Origin: Paenibacillus antri
GTDB lineage: Bacteria; Bacillota; Bacilli; Paenibacillales; YIM-B00363
DNA length: 64,000 bases
Assembly (NCBI RefSeq): GCF_005765165.1
Contig: NZ_VCIW01000017.1
Span: forward strand, 1-64,000
Reading direction: 5' to 3'
The notes below the pieces were generated by a model. The model searched no databases and had not been told where the DNA came from. It saw only the letters and a list, made by a program, of their open reading frames with translations. Made by a program: the position numbers and the translations under genes. Below are positions 62,182-64,000 of this stretch, one piece after another (position 1 is the first letter of the stretch; the number at the start of each line of letters is the position of its first letter).

Positions 62182-64000
62182 CTATTCACGTACTTGATTA
62201 AGCTTGGTATCTATTCTTTTTACTAATTGTTCAATGCTCGAAACCTGCCTTTGTATAGTTTCTGATGTAGTGGTTCCACCAGCAACTTGAAGCCTAAATC
62301 CTTGCCTCAATGCAGCGCGCCTTGCTTTAGTATTCGTACTTACCATTTGGTTATATTTTTCCTTAATTAAAAGCTTTCCTTGCCTAATTAATTCGGAACC
62401 TGGTATTTGTTGCTTCGTAAGTTTCCCTTTTTCAATAAGTATTTTCCGAGTGGCCTGGTACTCTTTCCTGCTCATTCCCCGAATTTCATCGGCCGGTGGA
62501 CTAATTGACGGAACCTCAACGTATATTTTTGATCTTGGGTCTAACAAGTATATTAGCGATATATCATCAACATTGTATTTTACCTTGCAGTTGTTTTTTT
62601 GTTTTCTGCTTATAAACCCGCTAGTTTCCTGCGAAGCATATTTGACGTTTTCTAATCGTATGCCATCGCTGCGGTACGATTTCAATTCAGAGGGCAACAG
62701 TTGAATCCGATAATATGCTTCGTCTTCTTCAGGAATTGCCGGAAGGTTCCCCATGACGTCAAGTGCAGTATACAACCTTGCAGCGGGAGTATTACATTCC
62801 AACGGTAGACCGGAATGCTCACTATGATGATAAACATCGGTGATGTAATGAATCAGCAATTCCCTTAAATTGTCTAACGTTAAAATAGCCTCAAGCTTGG
62901 CTTCCTGACGTATTTCCTTGTCCGAGGTACTCTTGTCACGATAACCCAATAATTTTTGAAGAAAAGCCACGTTTATCGTACCGAAATATCGTTCGATGTT
63001 GCCGCCATATCTAGGAGTTGCGATAGGCCGATACCTTACCTCAGCTTCGAGTACATCTTCAATCATACTTTTTACATATGTACTCTGAAAATCTGGACCG
63101 TTGTCCATGAGTATGACTGAGGGTTTACCGTGCATTTCCCAGTCATTATGTGTCCCGTAACTCTCTTTCGTTTTTTTGAAAAACAGACCATGTAATAACG
63201 TTCTCATTACTTTGTGACCGGATGGATCCTCAAAAGATAAATCCAGACCCCAAACCATTCGAGTATATACACAAAATGCTACAGTCAACCATGGTTCTCC
63301 AAGTTCTGCTCCTGTTTCTGGATCAATTAATGTGATTGGAAGTTTGACGTGATCGATCTCAATTAAATGCAACGGGGCTTTTGCAAACTGAGATGCCGCT
63401 TTTTCCTGTACAAGTTGTGGATCTACGACATCGCCCTTATGGACGCGCTCCATTACATACTTATCTATTCTGCTCACGATCTTATATACAGTATCGTAGG
63501 ACAGAGGAGGTAAGTCGGCTTGTGTACAAGCAATCTCAAGATCCTCATGGAGGATATTTACTTTGCGCCGCTTCTTTATAATAAATTTCTCTAACGCAAC
63601 TTTAAGAATTGGAGCATATTTTTCCGGTTGCTTTAACCGAATATAAATTGTGTCCAATACCATATCTTTTTTCTTTGGATGGGTAAGTTCGATTGCATAT
63701 TCGTCATTTCGATTATGGGCTTTTAAATGGGCCTTCGACACTAACGCCTCAATACCGTGGTTCGACCGTTCCGATTCAGCCTTCTTATAATCGGCTAAAT
63801 ATCGCTGAATTTGTCTTTCAGATTTTCCGAATTTATGTGCGATGCGCTCAAGAAGATCCTTTCTCTTTAGCGAGTATAAGTCCTCGCCTGGGGCGAAGTA
63901 GTATTCAAACTTCTCATTGAAGGTTTGGGCACTATACATATTGCCAGATTTCGCTTCATCATATATTAAGATCGGCAGTATCGCCGCCTTTTTTTGAAAC
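62182..64000 (-). CDS. tnsB: TnsB-like DDE transposase, 5' end beyond the window
   Basis: At least 605 residues; the frame stays open to the window edge (reading ILPILIYDEAKSGNMYSAQ before the first internal Met). N-terminal helix-turn-helix (RKDLLERIAHKFGKSERQIQ), rve/DDE core with IEIDHVKLP, ILMDNGPDF and GGNIERYFG for the three acidic residues, beta-barrel and a polar C-terminal tail likely to contact TnsC. Cuts and joins transposon ends. A tnsA gene would be expected upstream, outside this window. Confidence 0.93.
   Translation of the reverse strand, partial: FQKKAAILPILIYDEAKSGNMYSAQTFNEKFEYYFAPGEDLYSLKRKDLLERIAHKFGKSERQIQRYLADYKKAESERSNHGIEALVSKAHLKAHNRNDEYAIELTHPKKKDMVLDTIYIRLKQPEKYAPILKVALEKFIIKKRRKVNILHEDLEIACTQADLPPLSYDTVYKIVSRIDKYVMERVHKGDVVDPQLVQEKAASQFAKAPLHLIEIDHVKLPITLIDPETGAELGEPWLTVAFCVYTRMVWGLDLSFEDPSGHKVMRTLLHGLFFKKTKESYGTHNDWEMHGKPSVILMDNGPDFQSTYVKSMIEDVLEAEVRYRPIATPRYGGNIERYFGTINVAFLQKLLGYRDKSTSDKEIRQEAKLEAILTLDNLRELLIHYITDVYHHSEHSGLPLECNTPAARLYTALDVMGNLPAIPEEDEAYYRIQLLPSELKSYRSDGIRLENVKYASQETSGFISRKQKNNCKVKYNVDDISLIYLLDPRSKIYVEVPSISPPADEIRGMSRKEYQATRKILIEKGKLTKQQIPGSELIRQGKLLIKEKYNQMVSTNTKARRAALRQGFRLQVAGGTTTSETIQRQVSSIEQLVKRIDTKLNQVRE

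Noticed and set aside
55600-64000. CRISPR array or Cas gene linked to the Tn7-like module
   Set aside because: No spaced direct repeats and no Cas-like protein are visible in this window.

Overview
The window reads as an accessory island from a spore-forming, Gram-positive Bacillota, most likely in or near Paenibacillaceae. The signs are AGGAGG-type ribosome sites on nearly every gene, a YjcZ-type sporulation miniprotein, a KinB/KinE-like kinase, a c-di-AMP riboswitch, CsoR/CstR and BlaI repressors, a Csp3-type copper store and an LtrA group II intron. I see no rRNA, tRNA, CRISPR array or core housekeeping block. Many genes are small, paralogous, truncated or frameshifted, as expected of a mobile region.

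Layout. 0-4 kb: a zinc-ribbon protein with a HEPN-like RNxxxH motif, then a group II intron inserted just past a transcription terminator. 4-8.7 kb: a CstR-controlled sulfane-sulfur operon (rhodaneses, TusA, DsrE, TauE exporter, metallo-beta-lactamase/rhodanese fusion) with three CstR-like operators. 9-19.8 kb: copper handling (YdhK, CopA, CopZ, CsoR, Csp3, small Cys/Met membrane proteins, a two-component system), an SH3-NlpC/P60 hydrolase and Lgt. 19.8-25.7 kb: a YncE-like propeller, NusG-II protein, M23 peptidase, CcdA-like protein and a KamA radical-SAM gene with a truncated ATP-grasp partner. 25.7-51.2 kb: a cell-wall island with two BlaI-M56 operons, two D,D-carboxypeptidases, asparagine synthetase, a broken MurE-like ligase, NlpC/P60 and M23 hydrolases, thiol-redox proteins, a multicopper oxidase and a cupredoxin. 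51-55.6 kb: small membrane proteins, a second two-component system and another NlpC/P60 lipoprotein. 55.7-64 kb: Tn7-like transposition genes (tnsB running off the window, tnsC, two tniQ) with Ku, an XRE regulator and a stand-alone protein resembling the TnsB beta-barrel.

The most striking signal is a 15-bp palindrome, consensus ACTACA-N3-TGTAGT, found about a dozen times between 25.7 and 51.2 kb and essentially only in promoter positions. At seven minus-strand sites its inner part coincides with the -10 box (TACAAT or TACACT), 17 or 18 bp from an upstream hexamer that is TTGAC-like in four or five of them; at two or three others it fills the -35/-10 spacer. It precedes both blaI-like genes, so I read it as a BlaI-family regulon devoted to cell-wall remodelling. 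The two M56 proteases have no penicillin-sensor domain. One is co-transcribed with a separate D,D-carboxypeptidase and the other with a TlpA-type thiol protein, which suggests split BlaR1-like signalling. One hydrolase carries both this operator and a c-di-AMP riboswitch.

The Tn7-like genes are transcribed toward lower coordinates, as in Tn7 where tns genes sit at one end with cargo behind them. The copper, sulfur and cell-wall modules could therefore be transposon cargo; no transposon end was identified, so this is inference. Several frames are broken by apparent single-base losses, some in homopolymers, which may be real decay or assembly error.
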